A stretch of DNA of 64,000 bases from Lutibacter agarilyticus (GCF_900188235.1 NZ_FZNT01000005.1:1-64000), one strand, 5' to 3'. Positions 38,204 through 46,662 are shown, counted from the stretch's first letter. Notes: generated by a model from the sequence alone, not told the origin. Translations and numbers: made by a program.

Positions 38204-38246
38204 AAGCGGTAACTTATAAATGAGATACATTTATAAGTTACCGCTT
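38204..38246. repeat. Perfect 19-bp inverted repeat (hairpin)
   Basis: A 19-bp left arm beginning AAGCGGTAACTT (38204-38222) and its exact complement (38228-38246) around a 5-base loop. It sits between the left promoter and the IS982 relic. It is not followed by a strong T-run on plus beyond a short A/T stretch. It could be an old terminator or a trace of another small repeat element. Confidence 0.6.
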
Positions 38247-38282
38247 GTTAAAAAAGATGTTTACTGTAAAAGTATTAAGTTA

Positions 38283-39239
38283 ACCCGTTGTGCATTATGA
38301 TTTAAAAGAAAAAAGTTGCTCATCGTACTAAAAATTAGTAAATTAATTTAATTGTAAGTTATTGACAATGAATGGTTAAAATACTTGTTGTGAAAAAATA
38401 TCGAAAGAACAACTTTTAAGTTATCAAAGACGACAACCAAAGCTTAGTGATTTAGAACTTATCAGCTTGAGTCTTACTGCCGAATTTATGGGAATAGATA
38501 GTGAAAATGACCTTTTTAGAAAACTTCCAGATTCCATATTATCAAAAATAGAGAGAAGTGTCTACAATAGAAGAAGACGAAAATTAGTTAATAACCTCAA
38601 CAGTATCAGGTTAAGTTTAGCTTCCCATTTTAATAAATTTGAAAATTATTTTGTAGTAGATAGTATGCCCTTAGAAGTTTATAAATTATCACGCAGTTCT
38701 CGTTCAAAGATTTGTAAAGAAAACACTTATGTATTTCCAGATAAAGGTTATTGTGCAGCTCAAAGTTCTAATTATTACGGTTATAAACTGCACGCTGTTT
38801 GTTCTGTAAATGGGGTTTTAAAAGTATCAATTTGAGTCCAGCTTCTGTACACAATATTAATTATCTTAAAGATATTAAGATGCAAATAAAGGACTGTACA
38901 TTAATTGGTTACAGAATCTATTCATCAACAGAAATACAACTTAACTTGTTTTAAAACTGCAATATAACCCTAAATACACATATGAGAAGCAATCAAAAAA
39001 ATTACAAAGTACCCACCTTATGTATTTAGAAAAAGGATGAAAAGGATAGAAACATTATTTTCACAACCGTGTAAGCAATTTATGATAAGACGTAATTATG
39101 CTAAAACTTTTGAAGGTTTTAAAACTAGAATAGTAGCTAAGATAACCGCTTTAAAAACTATTCAATATATCAATAAGTTTATATTTGGTAGAAATATTAA
39201 TAGTATTGAAATTAACATTATTTAAAATGCACAACGGGT
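38283..39239 (+). mobile_element. Decayed IS982-family insertion sequence
   Basis: Exact 14-bp terminal inverted repeats, ACCCGTTGTGCATT (38283-38296) and AATGCACAACGGGT (39226-39239), bound a 957-base unit, a normal size for IS982 elements. The interior holds a transposase gene broken by stops and frameshifts. Flanks show AAGTT in register on both sides, a possible decayed target duplication. The element lies between the two conserved outward-facing promoters. Confidence 0.88.
38368..39225 (+). pseudogene. IS982-family transposase, inactivated
   Basis: Recognisable pieces are SYQRRQPKLSDLELISLSL and EFMGIDSENDLF (N-terminal part), FENYFVVDSMPLEVYKLSRSS (DDE region), then in another frame LSPASVHNINYLKDIKMQIK and finally KRIETLFSQPCKQFMIRR through FIFGRNINS. 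A stop follows the first ATG. The frame shifts near 38825 and returns before 39037. The gene cannot make a full transposase. Residue order and content match IS982-type enzymes. Confidence 0.85.
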
Positions 39240-39280
39240 AAAGTTGTATAATTAATTATGTCTCATTTATGCTTGCCATT

Positions 39281-39469
39281 TTAGTACTCGTTAGTCAACA
39301 CAATTGTATAATGTAAATAATATTTATTTCTAGTCAATTTACCTGAAAAAGGTATTCTTATTTCATCAATTAAATTAATCCAATAATTTCTATTTCCAGT
39401 ATCTCGTAAGTTTAGTTCAGTATCAAGTGCTATAGCAAAAACATCATTTATAGGTAACTTTGAAATCAT
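39281..39469 (-). CDS. Unrecognised short ORF or gene fragment
   Basis: 62 residues from an ATG, and the frame stays open further upstream to 39523 without another start (reading FFAYNFFPDREDYLTI into the ATG). The sequence looks protein-like but I recognise no family. It ends beside the IS982 relic and begins beside the sulfatase promoter, so it may be a piece of a gene displaced when the IS and promoter region rearranged. Confidence 0.25.
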   Translation of the reverse strand: MISKLPINDVFAIALDTELNLRDTGNRNYWINLIDEIRIPFSGKLTRNKYYLHYTIVLTNEY

Positions 39470-39533
39470 TATAGTTAAATAATCTTCCCTATCAGGAAAG
39501 AAATTATAGGCAAAAAATACATTTTATCTTTTA

Positions 39534-39591
39534 GGGCTATCGTTTTGTCTTTTCGGGATAAAGCCCACTCCTCTTTTCCCGCATCTTTGCA
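39534..39591 (+). promoter_or_regulatory. Conserved promoter with 24-bp box, right copy
   Basis: The 24-bp box is at 39534-39557 (begins GGGCTATCGTTTTGTC, ends CGGG), the spacer 23 bases, and the GCATCTTTGCA core at 39581-39591, 18 bases before the sulfatase ATG. It is nearly identical to the left copy at 38135-38192. The box sits where an AraC-type activator would bind. The nearby regulator at 41394-42383 is a candidate. Confidence 0.75.
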
Positions 39592-39609
39592 TCATAATTA
39601 ATAGTAAAA

Positions 39610-41304
39610 ATGAAAAAAATGAAAAATTTAAAATTAACATTGATAACACTTTTTTGTATAGTCACAACAAATGTTATAGGACAAGAAATTATCCATGATG
39701 CTGAACACTATGTATTGTTAAAACAACATGGAGACAAGTGGGAAAACGAAGATAAAGTAATCGATAAAAAATTGAAAGCTTTAGAAAAAAAACATGGTAC
39801 CAAGCCAAATATTATTCACATTATGTGGGATGACACCGCCGTTGGTGAAGTTGGAATTCCAGAAATTCAAAAAGTAAGAGGTTTTGAAACTCCTGTAATG
39901 AACGATATGGCAAAAGAAGGGATGAATTTTATGCGTATGTATACAGAACCTTCTTGTACACCTACAAGAGCTGATGCAATGACTGGAAGATACGCTGTTA
40001 GAACAGGAATGCATACAGTAAGTTTCCCTATTGAAAACTCAGGTTTAGATGCTGATGAAGTAACAATTGCTGAAGTTTTATCTGACGCAGGATACTCAAC
40101 TGCTTTTTATGGTAAATGGCACTTAGGGGATACCGAATCTAGTTACGCTCACAACCAAGGTTTTGATGAGGCTTTCTTTACACCATACAACCAAGTACCA
40201 AGTATGTGGGTTCGTGAGGCTGAAGCAAATAACGTTGTAACAGGCTTATATCCTGATCTTTACGGAGAAGATATTTATGATGTTGACAACTCTTGGCAAC
40301 CAATTGGATATGTTTGGACTTTAGAAGGAACTAAAGGTGGTAAAACGTACGAATGGGGAGCACCTCCAGCAGTACCTAATTTTTGGGATATTGACAAAGA
40401 ATGTGAAAAACGCACCATGGATTTCATCAGAAGAAATGCCAAAGCGAAAAAACCATTTTATGCTGCTTATTGGCCAACTGTAACTTCTTTTATTCCAGAT
40501 GCTAGAAACCCTGAAAAACTTACAGCAAATAAAAATGTTTTACAAGAAGGATTGGTAAAAGTTGATGCTTTTATTGGTGAATTGCTAAAAGAATTAGAAG
40601 AGTTAGGTATTTCAGAAAATACTTTAGTAATTGTAATGGCTGACAACGGACCTTTTACACACCACGGACCAAGAGGAATGGTTGAAACTTTATATACAGG
40701 AGGAAAAGGTGACCTTACTGAAGGTGGCGTAAGAGTTCCTTGTATTGCACAATGGCCAGGAATGTTTGAAGGTGAAGATAACGTAATTGGAGATATTCTT
40801 CATATTACAGATTTATATACAACTTTTGCTCGTATAGCTGGTGCAACGGATTTTATTCCTAGAGATAGAATTATTGATGGTGTAGATCAAACTTCCCTTT
40901 TTGTGAATGGAGACGGATATAGCAGAAGAGATTATGTCATGATTTATCAAGGCCCAAATTTAGCTGCTGGTGTTAAAGGACGATTTAAAAAAGATCATAA
41001 AAATGCTGAGCCAGGTTTATCAGGTGCTGAATTCTACGATTTATACACAGACCCAAGGGAAAATAACCCTGAAATGATATCAATGTTTCACACTAAAAGT
41101 ATGTTTAACCGTCAAAAAGAACGTCACGAGTTTTGGATGGAAAAATATCCAAACAGACCAGATGCTACTCCAGGAATTCCATTAACAGGAATTGAGAATG
41201 TGAGACCTGAAACGGAAAAATTATACCACGCTCCATTTAATAAAGAGGACTTACCTTTTGACCCAAATGAATTGAGAGAATACCCAATGCCATTTGTTGA
41301 TTAA
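39610..41304 (+). CDS. S1-family arylsulfatase-like secreted enzyme (CTPTR type)
   Basis: 564 residues with a signal peptide (to about 25, VIGQ). After a lysine-rich linker the sulfatase core starts at PNIIHIMWDDTAVGEVG. The formylglycine signature is SCTPTRADAMTGR with Cys116, a variant in which Thr replaces the usual Ser or Ala. FYGKWHLGDTESS and MADNGPFTHHGPRG supply further metal and substrate residues. It is not in the PUL operon: it has its own conserved promoter shared with the glycine-zipper/NTF2 pair, and an AraC-family gene follows convergently. The substrate is unknown and may not be a polysaccharide. Confidence 0.9.
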   Translation: MKKMKNLKLTLITLFCIVTTNVIGQEIIHDAEHYVLLKQHGDKWENEDKVIDKKLKALEKKHGTKPNIIHIMWDDTAVGEVGIPEIQKVRGFETPVMNDMAKEGMNFMRMYTEPSCTPTRADAMTGRYAVRTGMHTVSFPIENSGLDADEVTIAEVLSDAGYSTAFYGKWHLGDTESSYAHNQGFDEAFFTPYNQVPSMWVREAEANNVVTGLYPDLYGEDIYDVDNSWQPIGYVWTLEGTKGGKTYEWGAPPAVPNFWDIDKECEKRTMDFIRRNAKAKKPFYAAYWPTVTSFIPDARNPEKLTANKNVLQEGLVKVDAFIGELLKELEELGISENTLVIVMADNGPFTHHGPRGMVETLYTGGKGDLTEGGVRVPCIAQWPGMFEGEDNVIGDILHITDLYTTFARIAGATDFIPRDRIIDGVDQTSLFVNGDGYSRRDYVMIYQGPNLAAGVKGRFKKDHKNAEPGLSGAEFYDLYTDPRENNPEMISMFHTKSMFNRQKERHEFWMEKYPNRPDATPGIPLTGIENVRPETEKLYHAPFNKEDLPFDPNELREYPMPFVD

Positions 41305-41310
41305 ATAAAA

Positions 41311-41347
41311 AAATAGGCTGCTGAAAATTTCGCAGCCTATTTTTTTT
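41311..41347 (+). terminator. Terminator after the third sulfatase
   Basis: A perfect 11-bp stem (AAATAGGCTGC at 41311-41321 with GCAGCCTATTT at 41332-41342) and a 10-base loop, continuing into a T-run. It lies 6 bases after the sulfatase stop. Confidence 0.88.
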
Positions 41348-41365
41348 CAATTTTTCAATTATGTT

Positions 41366-41397
41366 GTAAACTATTATCTTTTTAGATAATAGTTTAC
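41366..41397 (-). terminator. Hairpin overlapping the AraC-gene stop codon
   Basis: A perfect 14-bp stem (GTAAACTATTATCT at 41366-41379 with AGATAATAGTTTAC at 41384-41397) and a 4-base loop. The stem includes the stop codon of the leftward regulator gene. There is only a weak T-run after it on minus. Confidence 0.6.
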
Positions 41398-42383
41398 TTT
41401 GTTTGAACAACTTCTGTAGGTAGTAATCCTTTTATTTTTTTAAACATGGTACTAAATTTTGATAAGTTTGAATACCCTAAGTCATAACCCACTTCAGAAA
41501 CAGAAAACTTACCCGTTTTTAGTCTTCTATAAGCCTCATCCATTCTAGCTTGATTGTAAAATTTATAAATTGATGCTCCAAACAATTGCTTAAAATCGTT
41601 TTTAAGTTTTGTTGAACTTACTCCAAATTCTTTTGATAATTCATCAATTGTAAAAGCCGCTTGAATATTGTTTATTATTTTATTTTTCACAGCCATTAAC
41701 AACTTGAAATCTGATTCATGTAATCCATACGTTTTATCAGCATCTACTTCCTTTTTAAAATGTAAAGCTGCATTGGCAAATATTTCTAGCGCTCTTGAAG
41801 AAATGAGTGCAATTTTCCCATTAGGTAAATCTTGAAATGCAAACAAATCAGCTACTAACTTTTCATTTTCACGAGACAAATTCGATCTAAAAGCAATAGC
41901 ATTATTACCTTCAAATAATTGACTAAAAAGCGCTGGTAAATCATCGTAAATAGCACCCATTTTAGTTAAATTAAATTTAAAGCTCAACCATTTCACCGTA
42001 GTATTAGGTGGAAATTCAGCCTCAATAGGAAACATCCCATTGTACAAAAAAACACCTCCTAATAAACCTGCTTCCATTTGTGTATTTTCCTTATTATATT
42101 TATGAGAAAAGTTTCCTTCTTTCATAATATTTAAGTGTAATAATTCAGGATTTTCATCAGGAAAACGCGTAAACACAATAGGTTTAGTTGCTGCAATCTC
42201 AGAAAAATTAAATTCAACTCCTTCTATTGAATAAAATGACATTTTAAGCTTTACAGGGCCTTTATCAACAATAAAAGTGTTATCATACAATTCACCTCCA
42301 AAACCCTCTTGGATTCCACTTATATAATTTTCAGCATACCCTTCCTGAAATGAAATATGAATTTTATTATTTGATTCTACCAT
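41394..42383 (-). CDS. AraC-family transcriptional regulator
   Basis: 329 residues. The C-terminal 100 form the two-HTH AraC DNA-binding domain: AAFTIDELSKEFGVSSTKLKNDFKQLFG, then GKFSVSEVGYDLGYSNLSKFSTMFKKIKG. The N-terminal 220 residues form a ligand or dimerisation region I do not recognise. No signal peptide or membrane helix is present. It converges with the third sulfatase gene and is the only regulator near the two conserved promoters, so control of the sulfatase and glycine-zipper genes is inferred. Confidence 0.88.
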   Translation of the reverse strand: MVESNNKIHISFQEGYAENYISGIQEGFGGELYDNTFIVDKGPVKLKMSFYSIEGVEFNFSEIAATKPIVFTRFPDENPELLHLNIMKEGNFSHKYNKENTQMEAGLLGGVFLYNGMFPIEAEFPPNTTVKWLSFKFNLTKMGAIYDDLPALFSQLFEGNNAIAFRSNLSRENEKLVADLFAFQDLPNGKIALISSRALEIFANAALHFKKEVDADKTYGLHESDFKLLMAVKNKIINNIQAAFTIDELSKEFGVSSTKLKNDFKQLFGASIYKFYNQARMDEAYRRLKTGKFSVSEVGYDLGYSNLSKFSTMFKKIKGLLPTEVVQTK

Positions 42384-42562
42384 AGCATAAATTTACTATA
42401 AATTGTAGCTTAAAAAAATCCTAATTCCCTAATTTAGAAATAAAACTTTTTTAGTTTATGTGTACATACATATTATCCTAAATTGACTTTTGTCACGTTT
42501 GGTTAGTATTGTATTTATTTTTCGCTTAAAACCCACAAATTATGACGAAAATACTAGGAAGT

Positions 42563-42831
42563 CTAGACCTTATTATTTTCAGGTTCAAAAGTATCAACAA
42601 ATTCTTTAATCCATTCTACTCCCTTAGGAATTAAAGAAGACATAGGCTTTCCTGTATTATCAAAACTATTAGTATTTGCCCCAACCAATGTCCAAGCGGG
42701 TTGATAATAATGTGTTTCAGCTGGTTCAATTATTGCTAGTTGAATGGCTGAATTTTCCTTTTTAACATAGAAGCAACCATAATACCCGCGGTTCCTCAAC
42801 CTATAACTAATACTTGAAAATGTTTAGACAT
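42563..42831 (-). pseudogene. Sulfide:quinone oxidoreductase-like gene, N-terminal remnant
   Basis: From the ATG at 42831 the frame reads MSKHFQVLVIG, a stop, GTAGIMVASMLKRK, then shifts frame into LAIIEPAETHYYQPAWTLVGA and PMSSLIPKGVEWIKEFVDTF. These are the FAD-binding N-terminus and following region of SQR-type flavoproteins (normally over 400 residues). A Gly codon of the dinucleotide-binding GxGxxG is a TGA stop, there is a frameshift, and the remaining three quarters are missing. A CRP-type site lies 55 bases upstream. Confidence 0.85.
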
Positions 42832-42885
42832 AGTAATTTTTTGAAGTTCATATAATTAAGAAAATTACTAATAAAACACTCCTAC

Positions 42886-42899
42886 GTGATAAAAATCAC
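42886..42899. promoter_or_regulatory. CRP/FNR-type palindrome upstream of the SQR remnant
   Basis: GTGAT-AAAA-ATCAC, a perfect 5+4+5 palindrome 55 bases before the SQR-like start. It shares the pattern GTRAY-N4-RTYAC with three other sites at 47134, 48700 and 52249 in front of sulfur genes. Confidence 0.6.
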
Positions 42900-42930
42900 A
42901 AAGAGCATTTCTAGTAAAAAATTATAACTA

Positions 42931-43140
42931 TTACTTATCTAATTTACATGTATTTATCTTAAAAACAGCATACAACGGGCAAATTCCAGTAAAAGTTGTT
43001 ACCAATAAAATTGCTGTAACAACATAAAGAACTATTTGTATCCATGACGCATCAAAACTAGTTGAATATGCAAAATAACCAATTGCCAATGCTAAAAGTA
43101 CCCTGATAATTTTATCAGTACTGCCAACAGTTTTTTTCAT
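42931..43140 (-). CDS. DUF2892 (YgaP-type) small membrane protein
   Basis: 69 residues: KKTVGSTDKIIRVLLALAIGYFAYS, a second hydrophobic segment, and the family ending GICPLYAVFKINTC. Two membrane helices are predicted. DUF2892 domains often accompany rhodaneses and sulfide-handling proteins. It lies between cydB and the SQR remnant, supporting a sulfur-linked role. The molecular function is unknown. Confidence 0.85.
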   Translation of the reverse strand: MKKTVGSTDKIIRVLLALAIGYFAYSTSFDASWIQIVLYVVTAILLVTTFTGICPLYAVFKINTCKLDK

Positions 43141-43182
43141 AATAAAAAATTAAAAATTTGTTTCTTAAATATACAAAAAAAA

Positions 43183-44259
43183 TTAATGATGCCCATAAGG
43201 AACATTATCCATTTTACCCTTAAATACTCTAAATTGTACAATTAAATATACAATTACCAATATAAATGCAATTACCCACCAATACACACCTACTGATAAA
43301 CCGTAAGCATCTGCTGCTGTGTTATAAATGGTTAGCGAAGGATTTACCGTATTTGTTGAGGGCAATAAAACAGGAAACAATGCTGCAGCTGTTGACGCAA
43401 AAGCACCAAATAAAAATAGACTTGAACTTAAAAAACCAAGTCCATCTTTTTTCATTTTTTTTATTCTGAATAAATTTAATAAGCCTATTAAACCTATGAA
43501 AGGAAATACAAACAACCAAGGATGATTGATGAAATTTTGCAATGAATTTTCACTTACTTTACCCCAAACTACAACGGATACCAACACTAAAACACAAAGT
43601 ACAATGTTCAATTTAAAAATGATACCTTTTAGCTTTTTATTGATTGAACTATTTGTTTTAAAAATAACCCAATTTGCTCCGTGAATAGTTAATGCTACAA
43701 CTGCTAGTAAGCCTAATAAAATTGTAAACCAATCAATAATTCCTAAGCGCTCAGAAAATGGTGAAAATTCAGCATTCCAAAGAGGTACAAAAAAATAGAT
43801 CGCTTCTTGTGTTGACACGCCATTTTCTACAATCCCTAAATTAACACCTCTAACAACGTTTCCTAATGCCAATCCAAAAAATAAGGCTAATAACAAACTT
43901 GAAATTCCAAAGGCTTTGTCCCATATTTTATGCCACATTACATTATTAACTTGGCTTCGTAACTCTAAACCTGTAGCTCTAAAAATCAGCAACCATAAAA
44001 TCATTATTAAGGGTAAGTAAAACCCACTAAAAGAACTTGCATACAGCGTTGGAAACGCAAAAAACAAGATACCTCCTGAGGCAATTAACCAAACTTCATT
44101 TGCATCCCAAAAAGGGCCAATACTTTTAGTTATAGCTGATTTATCCTCCTCTGTTTTTGCAAAAAACAAATGAATGATTCCTGCACCAAAATCGTAACCA
44201 TCAAGAATTACATAAACCCCCAACATAAACATTAAAACGATGTACCAAAATAATTCCAT
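43183..44259 (-). CDS. cydB: Cytochrome bd ubiquinol oxidase subunit II
   Basis: 358 residues with about eight to nine membrane helices. It opens MELFWYIVLMFMLGVYVILDGYDFGAGIIH and continues GPFWDANEVWLIASGG, both classic CydB segments. With CydA it forms the high-affinity menaquinol oxidase that reduces oxygen at low tension and resists sulfide and nitric oxide. It starts three bases after cydA. The length is normal for the family. Confidence 0.95.
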   Translation of the reverse strand: MELFWYIVLMFMLGVYVILDGYDFGAGIIHLFFAKTEEDKSAITKSIGPFWDANEVWLIASGGILFFAFPTLYASSFSGFYLPLIMILWLLIFRATGLELRSQVNNVMWHKIWDKAFGISSLLLALFFGLALGNVVRGVNLGIVENGVSTQEAIYFFVPLWNAEFSPFSERLGIIDWFTILLGLLAVVALTIHGANWVIFKTNSSINKKLKGIIFKLNIVLCVLVLVSVVVWGKVSENSLQNFINHPWLFVFPFIGLIGLLNLFRIKKMKKDGLGFLSSSLFLFGAFASTAAALFPVLLPSTNTVNPSLTIYNTAADAYGLSVGVYWWVIAFILVIVYLIVQFRVFKGKMDNVPYGHH

Positions 44260-44262
44260 AAT

Positions 44263-45591
44263 CTAAGCTTTTAATGTGTTTGGTCCTTTATAAATTATTT
44301 TTCCAACTAATATTAGAAACAACATTCCTAATAACAAGTATAAACCTATAAACCCAAGTAGTGTAAATAGAGTATTACCTGCTGAAACTGTTGGTGAAGC
44401 GCCTTCTGATACTTTTAACAAATTGTAAACTAGCCAAGGTTGACGACCTAATTCTGCAGTGTACCACCCAGTAATATTAGCTATATATGGAAAAGGTATT
44501 AAAAACAAGATACTCCATAAAATCCATTTTTTTACATATAATTTTTTATAGTATAATAAAAATGAAGCTATTAATAACACCCCTATAAAAACTGTACCTA
44601 AACCAACCATAATATGGTACGCATAATACAATCCAGGGATATTAGTAGGATACAAACTTTCATCAAATTCATTCAATCCTTTTACTTCAGCATTCCAGTT
44701 ATTATAGGTTAAAAAACTCAAAATATTTGGCACTGCAATTTTATTATCTAATCGTTTTTCTTTAATATTTGGTTGACCAATTAAGACAATTTCAGCTCCT
44801 TCTTCTGTATCAAATAAACCTTCCATTGCTGCAAAAGAAACTGGTTGATATTTTGCTACATTTTTTGCAACTAAATCTCCTGTTGGAACAGCAACTAATA
44901 TGCTTGAAATCAATCCAAAAACAACACCCGTTTTTAAAAATAATTTACCAAACTCCAAGTGTTTTTTATTCAGCACATAAAATGCACCAATACCTGCAAC
45001 AACAAATGAACTTGTTACCATTGAAGCCGCCTGATTGTGTAAGTAAGAAGGTAAAAACCAAGGATTACTAAACAACGCTGAAAAATTAGTCAACACAAAT
45101 TTTCCGTTTTCTAAAATCTCGTAACCTACAGGGTATTGCATCCAAGAATGTGTGGCTATAATTAAATACCCACTTGCCCAAGAACCAAGAAACACTAAAA
45201 ACCCAGTTAAAAAATGAAGTTTATGACCCAGCAATTTTTCCCCAAAGAGAAATAAACCTAAAAAACTGGATTCTAAAAAGAAAGAAAACATCCCTTCCAT
45301 AGCCAGTGTTTGACCAATAATACCTCCTGTTAATTCTGAGAATTTAGCCCAATTGGTTCCAAATTGAAACTCCATTGGAATACCGGTAACAACGCCCATT
45401 GCAAAATTAATGGCGAATATTTTCATCCAAAAATGAGCAGCATCATTGTATTTATCAAGTTGTGTTTTTAAAAATTTACCTTTAAAATAAATAATAATTA
45501 AAGATAATCCCATTGTTAGTTGCGGAAACAAATAATGGAATGTGATAGTAAATGCAAACTGCATTCTATCGTAAAAAAGAGCATCATCCAT
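44263..45591 (-). CDS. cydA: Cytochrome bd ubiquinol oxidase subunit I
   Basis: 442 residues from the ATG at 45591 (MDDALFYDRMQFAFTITFHYLFPQ). An upstream in-frame ATG at 45654 would run through the operator palindrome, so I reject it. Visible are the haem-ligand His in FHYLFPQLTMG, the ATHSWMQYPVG segment, a short Q-loop region, and GWYTAELGRQPW near the C-terminus. It heads the cydAB pair, with a perfect palindrome 47 to 69 bases upstream. The oxidase is sulfide-tolerant, fitting the sulfur genes around it. Confidence 0.94.
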   Translation of the reverse strand: MDDALFYDRMQFAFTITFHYLFPQLTMGLSLIIIYFKGKFLKTQLDKYNDAAHFWMKIFAINFAMGVVTGIPMEFQFGTNWAKFSELTGGIIGQTLAMEGMFSFFLESSFLGLFLFGEKLLGHKLHFLTGFLVFLGSWASGYLIIATHSWMQYPVGYEILENGKFVLTNFSALFSNPWFLPSYLHNQAASMVTSSFVVAGIGAFYVLNKKHLEFGKLFLKTGVVFGLISSILVAVPTGDLVAKNVAKYQPVSFAAMEGLFDTEEGAEIVLIGQPNIKEKRLDNKIAVPNILSFLTYNNWNAEVKGLNEFDESLYPTNIPGLYYAYHIMVGLGTVFIGVLLIASFLLYYKKLYVKKWILWSILFLIPFPYIANITGWYTAELGRQPWLVYNLLKVSEGASPTVSAGNTLFTLLGFIGLYLLLGMLFLILVGKIIYKGPNTLKA

Positions 45592-45637
45592 CTGATATTT
45601 TTTAAGCGGCAAATTTAAGGTATATAAACTAGAAAAA

Positions 45638-45660
45638 TGCAACATGTTTAACATGTTGCA
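45638..45660. promoter_or_regulatory. Perfect 23-bp palindromic operator before cydA
   Basis: Two half-sites TGCAACATGTT and AACATGTTGCA flank a single T. Each half contains AACATGTT, itself a palindrome, so the site is also a tandem repeat. It lies 47 bases before the cydA start. It is unlike the CRP-type sites nearby, so a different regulator is expected. Confidence 0.65.
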
Positions 45661-45702
45661 CTCTTTTTATGAAATTATTATATGTCTTAAATTTCTATAA
45701 GC

Positions 45703-45975
45703 TTATTCTTCTTTTGTTATTCTACCTGTAGCACAACTCACAAAAGATTTTGCTTTGTGCAATACTGTATTTGCATCCCCAACTTCAGGGTATCCCATGC
45801 TTGATAATTTTTCTTTTACTTTTAAAACCAATTGTTCATCAACAGTATTTACTGTTACTTTTGAAGTTTCCAAGTCTACAGAAACTTCATCAACTCCTTC
45901 AATAGTTAAAATTCCTTTTTTTATTGAGTTGGCACATCCGCCACATTTCAAATTTAATATTTCTAATGTTGTCAT
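45703..45975 (-). CDS. Heavy-metal-associated (CopZ-like) metallochaperone domain protein
   Basis: 90 residues. The ferredoxin-like HMA fold is shown by TTLEILNLKCGGCANSIKKGI with the metal-binding Cys-x-x-Cys, then VDEVSVDLETSKVTV. The C-terminus has an extra Cys (FVSCATG). It probably binds copper or a related soft metal in the cytoplasm. It lies between cydA and the haem protein gene. Copper supply to the oxidases is a guess, since cytochrome bd has no copper. Confidence 0.8.
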   Translation of the reverse strand: MTTLEILNLKCGGCANSIKKGILTIEGVDEVSVDLETSKVTVNTVDEQLVLKVKEKLSSMGYPEVGDANTVLHKAKSFVSCATGRITKEE

Positions 45976-46094
45976 TTTTTTTATTTTGTTAGTCGTTTTT
46001 ACCTAGCTTACTTTACAACTTTTTATTATTTCAAATTTAATTCAAAAAAAATAAATAGCTGAATTATAAAATAGCAACTCAAAAACTCATACTA

Positions 46095-46661
46095 TTATTT
46101 ATTAAATGTAATACTCCAAAGACCTCTTAAATCTCCTTCGCTATAACCCGTTGCAATATCAAACTGGTAAATAGATTTTATAATTGAATCGGTTTGTACA
46201 GTCATAGTTTCATTTAATTTTCCGTGGCAAACCAAACAATTTGCTTGTATTTTAATTGGTGCATAAAAATGTTTTTTTTGATCTTTATCAATTTCAACAA
46301 TTGGTTTTAACTCTTTATTTTTTAGCATTAATTGCTGATAGCTATCAATAATTTCAATTTCACGCTCTGAAGGCTCATTGTTACAACTTCTTAATTTATT
46401 TGAGGTTCTTTTAATAACCACATCGTATTTTTTTGAAAGTGCTTCCGTTATAGGCGAAGCTTGTTGATTGCAAAAAGGAATAGCTTGCGACGGACCACCT
46501 GCTTTCATTTGCGCCATTAAATTTGCACTTAATTCTTTAAAAGTAGCCTGTGCAATTTCTTGCCCTTTTACAGTATACTCTTGTTTTTCTTTTTCAGAAA
46601 ACCCCGAAGAACACGCTATAAAGTTTACGGCTATTGCTAAAATTAAAATCTTTTTAAACAT
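46095..46661 (-). CDS. DUF3365 / Tll0287-like c-type haem lipoprotein
   Basis: 188 residues with a lipoprotein signal (lipobox IAC, Cys17). The DUF3365 pattern includes GGPSQAIPFCNQQASPI, RTSNKLRSCNNEPSEREIEII and a single haem-binding motif CLVCHGK. It should carry one covalent haem in the envelope, with redox or sensing function. It begins one base after the stop of the rhodanese gene, so the two are co-translated and probably work together in sulfur redox chemistry. Confidence 0.83.
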   Translation of the reverse strand: MFKKILILAIAVNFIACSSGFSEKEKQEYTVKGQEIAQATFKELSANLMAQMKAGGPSQAIPFCNQQASPITEALSKKYDVVIKRTSNKLRSCNNEPSEREIEIIDSYQQLMLKNKELKPIVEIDKDQKKHFYAPIKIQANCLVCHGKLNETMTVQTDSIIKSIYQFDIATGYSEGDLRGLWSITFNK

Positions 46662-46662
46662 C

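Noticed and set aside
39281-39469. Short minus-strand ORF as an antitoxin or toxin gene
   Set aside because: No partner gene and no recognisable motif; kept only as a low-confidence fragment.
44769-45071. 100-codon plus-strand ORF inside cydA
   Set aside because: Antisense shadow of a strongly supported gene, with no independent motif.
45592-45654. Upstream start of cydA at 45654
   Set aside because: Would place coding sequence across the palindromic operator; MDDALFYDRMQF is the normal CydA start.
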